Source: Verrucomicrobiota bacterium
GTDB taxonomy: Bacteria > Verrucomicrobiota > Verrucomicrobiia > Chthoniobacterales > Chthoniobacteraceae
DNA length: 64,000 nucleotides
Assembly (NCBI GenBank): GCA_009885995.1
Contig: VFJQ01000070.1
Span: forward strand, 1 to 64,000
Direction of reading: 5' to 3'
Shown piece after piece: positions 61,652 to 64,000 of the stretch (position 1 is the first letter of the stretch; every line of letters starts with the position of its first letter). The position numbers and the translations under genes are program-made. A model generated the notes under the pieces. It made no database searches. It was given only the letters and a program-made list of their open reading frames with translations, and was not told where the DNA came from.

Positions 61652-61834
61652 GTGGCAAAACCAAACTATTCATTCGAGAAACGTCGTCGGGATATCGCCA
61701 AAAAGGCGAAGAAAGAGGAGAAGCGTCTGCGCAAGCTGGAAGCGAAAATCTCCCCGGCTGACCCGAACGCTCCCGCGGAAGATGCCGAGGGTGCCGAGGG
61801 TGCCGAGACACCGCCGGTCGAACCGGCGGAGTGA
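61652..61834 (+). CDS. small charged protein, Lys-rich N-terminus and acidic tail
   Basis: This is a 60-residue protein starting GTG, VAKPNYSFEKRRRDIAKKAKKEEKRLRK, similar to small proteins found in many bacteria, then an acidic Ala/Glu/Pro tail with EDAEGAEGAE. The tail's DNA has three 9-nt units near GCCGAGGGT (61781-61808). Its stop overlaps the next GTG by 4 nt (GTGA). Function unknown. Confidence 0.65.
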   Translation: MAKPNYSFEKRRRDIAKKAKKEEKRLRKLEAKISPADPNAPAEDAEGAEGAETPPVEPAE

Positions 61835-62400
61835 AGCGAACCAAATCCACGGAGCCAGTCCGCGCGTTGCGTGTGCTCGTGCTCGTGGACGAGTCGAACG
61901 TCGTCAGTTCCATCCGCCCCTCGGGCCGGAACCTCGACTGGCAGAAGCTGCGCGACTTTCTCACTCGCGCCGATGAAGGCCGCGCGCTGATCGAGATGGT
62001 CGTCTATGCAGGTCTGCCGCCCGCGATGCCCGAGTGGCAGGCGGAGCGGGACAAGAAGAACAAATTCCTCCACTGGCTCCGGGCGCACAGTTTCCTTGTC
62101 GTGGCCAAGGACGGCTCGCCGTCCGAAGACGGGCGCTACAAGGCGAACGTCGATGTGCTGATGGCGCTCGATGCGGCTGAACTCTCCCGCGACATGGCGC
62201 CCGACATCGTCGTGCTCGTCACCGGCGACGCCGACTTCGCGCCGCTCGCCTTGCACCTGCGCCGGCGCGGCATCCGCGTGGAAGTCGCCGCCGCCGCCCC
62301 GAATCTCGGCAGTGCCCTGCGCGGAGCGGCGAACGAAGTGATCGATCTCGTGCCGCTGTTCGAGACGTTCGCGGTGGGTAAGGTGACGGAGGTCGGCTAG
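61831..62400 (+). CDS. NYN-domain protein (PIN-like nuclease fold)
   Basis: This is a 189-residue protein with the NYN signature: VLVLVDESNVVSSIR (about 15-29), then KANVDVLMALDAAEL and LVTGDADFAPLALHLRRRG. Asp residues in these blocks would bind metal for RNA cleavage, as in LabA/DUF88 proteins. Starts GTG 61831, overlapping the upstream small gene. RNA role likely but unproven. Confidence 0.85.
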   Translation: MKRTKSTEPVRALRVLVLVDESNVVSSIRPSGRNLDWQKLRDFLTRADEGRALIEMVVYAGLPPAMPEWQAERDKKNKFLHWLRAHSFLVVAKDGSPSEDGRYKANVDVLMALDAAELSRDMAPDIVVLVTGDADFAPLALHLRRRGIRVEVAAAAPNLGSALRGAANEVIDLVPLFETFAVGKVTEVG

Positions 62401-62402
62401 CT

Positions 62403-64000
62403 CTATTGTGCGGGCGGTGCGACCTCCCGGACGAGCGCGCCGTTGCTCTCGCTGAGCACGAGCAGTGAGAGCCGCGAGACCTGGTCGAGTTCTCCCGGTC
62501 GCAGCATCTGTGTGTCGAGCGCGCCTTCGCCACGCGGCTGCGACATCGGCACGGGCCGGTCAGCGGCGGAGTTGTTGAGGCTCGCGTAGTCGAATTTCCC
62601 GCGCAGGTCCGTGTAGCCGTCCTTGAAGAAGCGCACCGTCCCGTTGCGCAGCCGCGCATAGACTTTCACGTAAGCCTTCGCCACCGCCTTCGCACCGGCT
62701 TGGTCGCGCAGTTCGAGCCGGCCGTAGTTCTCGGCGAGCGTGAGCTTGAGCGAGTTGGCGTGATACGCCTGCGCCTTGCGCTGCCCCGCGGCGACGATTT
62801 CCACGAGCACATTTGCTTTCGCGAACTCCTCCGGCAGCGGCACATCGAGCGCGTCCCTGCCCGCGGGCAGCGGAAGCTGCGCGGTCTTCGTCGGCTTGAT
62901 GATCGAGAAGCGCCCCGCCTCCGCGCTCACGAATGGATTGCTGCTGAACGAAAACTCCGGGTCGATGAGGTAGTAGTTCAGCGTCGCCTCGCCGAGGTTC
63001 TTCCACGTCAGCGCGATCGTGCGATTCTCGACCTTGAAGTCGAACACCGGCTCGCTCCCCGCGAGGTTGAAAGTGTCGCGTTCGCGATCGGGCTGCGTGC
63101 CATCCTTCTTCACGCCGCCGGCCTTGCCCTCGATCTCGTCGAGCTGCGCGAGCACGTCGCGGAAGAGATTCCGCCAGCGTTCGACGGGATGCTCCGCGTA
63201 TTGATTCGCGATCCCGCGCGCGGCGGCGAGGTCCGCCTCGTAGAGCGCGCCGTAGCAGCGGAAGTAGTCGTGCTGCAGCCGCGTCGGCAGCGCGTCGGCG
63301 TTGATCGTCTTGAACCGCGCGAGCGCTTCCTCCACGCGGTCCTGCAGAAAGAGGAAGCCCGTCACGCTCAGCGAATCGTTCGCGTCGAGCGCCGGCTTGT
63401 GCGCGAGCTGCGTGAGCAGCGTGCGGTATTGCGCGAGCACGACGTTATTCGCGATGCGGTGCTCCGCGCTGAGCCGGTGCGCGCGCTGGTTGATGAGCGG
63501 CGAGTATTCCAGGTGCTCGAAGGTGCGCCGCTCGACCGGATCGAAACGCACGAGCGTGCTGTTGAACCACGCGCCGCACAGCGCCGGCAGCTCATCACGA
63601 TGCCGCAGCCACTCACGCAGCGCTGGCGTGTCGCGATGCTCGACTGCGTAGCTGTAGATGACCGGATCGAACCGATGCCGCGCCCCGAGCAGTGTGACGA
63701 GCCGGCGGAAAAAGTCCGCGCTCTGCCGGCAGCGCCACGCGATGCGTGCGAGGTCGAGGCGCTCGATGTTCTGCTGATCGAGTAAGGCGAACACGTCCGC
63801 CTCGCTCCCGTTCTGCGACACGAAATCCCACGACGCCTTGTCCACCTGCATGAGCCGCGCGACCACGGGGAACGCGAACGCCTTCGCCGCCCCGACGACC
63901 TTCTCGTCCTTCGCCACGTTCACCGGATAGTGCGGGAACTTCTCCCCCGCCGCACCCGCTGCCGGGAAGTAGAACGCATACTCAAAACTCTGCGTCGTGA
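62403..64000 (-). CDS. C-terminal part of a large unknown protein, cut by the right edge
   Basis: The frame is open from the stop at 62403 to the window's end (about 530 residues), so the start lies outside. Domains cannot be named. The first half is alpha-helical with many Arg/Glu; the second half (from about residue 300) is beta-rich, with KVYARLRNGTVRFFKDGYTDLRG and the end block LSRLSLLVLSESNGALVREV. It resembles large Verrucomicrobial exported proteins. A macroglobulin-like layout is possible but not shown. The previous gene stops 3 nt away. Confidence 0.6.
   Translation of the reverse strand, partial: TTQSFEYAFYFPAAGAAGEKFPHYPVNVAKDEKVVGAAKAFAFPVVARLMQVDKASWDFVSQNGSEADVFALLDQQNIERLDLARIAWRCRQSADFFRRLVTLLGARHRFDPVIYSYAVEHRDTPALREWLRHRDELPALCGAWFNSTLVRFDPVERRTFEHLEYSPLINQRAHRLSAEHRIANNVVLAQYRTLLTQLAHKPALDANDSLSVTGFLFLQDRVEEALARFKTINADALPTRLQHDYFRCYGALYEADLAAARGIANQYAEHPVERWRNLFRDVLAQLDEIEGKAGGVKKDGTQPDRERDTFNLAGSEPVFDFKVENRTIALTWKNLGEATLNYYLIDPEFSFSSNPFVSAEAGRFSIIKPTKTAQLPLPAGRDALDVPLPEEFAKANVLVEIVAAGQRKAQAYHANSLKLTLAENYGRLELRDQAGAKAVAKAYVKVYARLRNGTVRFFKDGYTDLRGKFDYASLNNSAADRPVPMSQPRGEGALDTQMLRPGELDQVSRLSLLVLSESNGALVREVAPPAQ

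Overview
The window reads as one contiguous piece of a high-GC chromosome, most likely from the phylum Verrucomicrobia (Chthoniobacterales- or Opitutales-like). This rests on three proteins with a LEPR-type N-terminus (LE-x-RIAPA), a long GloVer-repeat (TIGR03803-like) exported protein, a DUF1080 protein, a sulfatase and a CE15-like esterase that suggest polysaccharide use, lpxK (a Gram-negative outer membrane), and palindromic and 9-nt repeat families of a kind I associate with this phylum. The taxon is an inference. I saw no rRNA, tRNA or CRISPR array. Most start codons lack a clear Shine-Dalgarno sequence.

Layout. 1-1.6 kb is AT-richer and holds the tail of an unknown gene, two small exported or membrane proteins and an orphan Rhs/YD-repeat fragment: an accessory, probably polymorphic-toxin-related scar. 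1.65-9.3 kb carries a GGQ release-factor-like gene, homoserine dehydrogenase, an AsmA-like protein, a first LEPR protein, a cupin protein and a 21-nt minisatellite. 9.3-19.4 kb has the GloVer protein, an AI-2E-type permease, an esterase with a palindromic repeat read in frame, a Bcp-type peroxiredoxin, an aminotransferase and purC. 19.4-22.5 kb has a broken piece of a xer recombinase gene, an unknown membrane-anchored protein and an intact XerC/D recombinase. 22.5-28.2 kb has a gntP-like permease, a D-threonine aldolase-like protein and RidA in one minus-strand operon, then a sulfatase and aroB.

28.2-33 kb is a minus-strand envelope and metal cluster: a zinc-type outer-membrane porin, a His-rich small protein, a di-haem cytochrome gene frameshifted at its first haem site, a cytochrome lipoprotein and a beta-barrel protein. 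33-43.4 kb is mostly housekeeping: esterase, DMT transporter, riboflavin synthase, deacetylase, mtnP, lpxK, thrB, two small heat-shock proteins, a GspF-like protein and ribD. 43.4-51.3 kb holds the giant glycine-rich LEPR protein (1,914 aa), whose start overlaps the ribD stop, and a third LEPR protein. 51.3-56.5 kb has a glutamine amidotransferase, a CE15-like esterase, hemW, and actP with its DUF485 partner.

56.5-60.3 kb is a probable metal-stress island. Its gene order (small membrane anti-sigma, periplasmic sensor with His/Cys/Met residues, ECF sigma factor) resembles cnrYXH. Beside it lie three small Cys-rich proteins, two of them with nearly the same roughly 57-nt leader, and a SCO-type copper protein. 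The right end has a GreA/B-type factor, a DUF1080 protein, a small charged protein, a NYN-domain protein and the C-terminal part of a large unknown protein that leaves the window.

The main surprises are repeat elements translated in frame inside conserved genes (esterase, ribD, possibly thrB), the LEPR family with a shared tail motif in two members, the duplicated leader next to the cnrYXH-like operon, and several broken genes (Rhs tail, xer fragment, haem-site frameshift, DUF3592-like).
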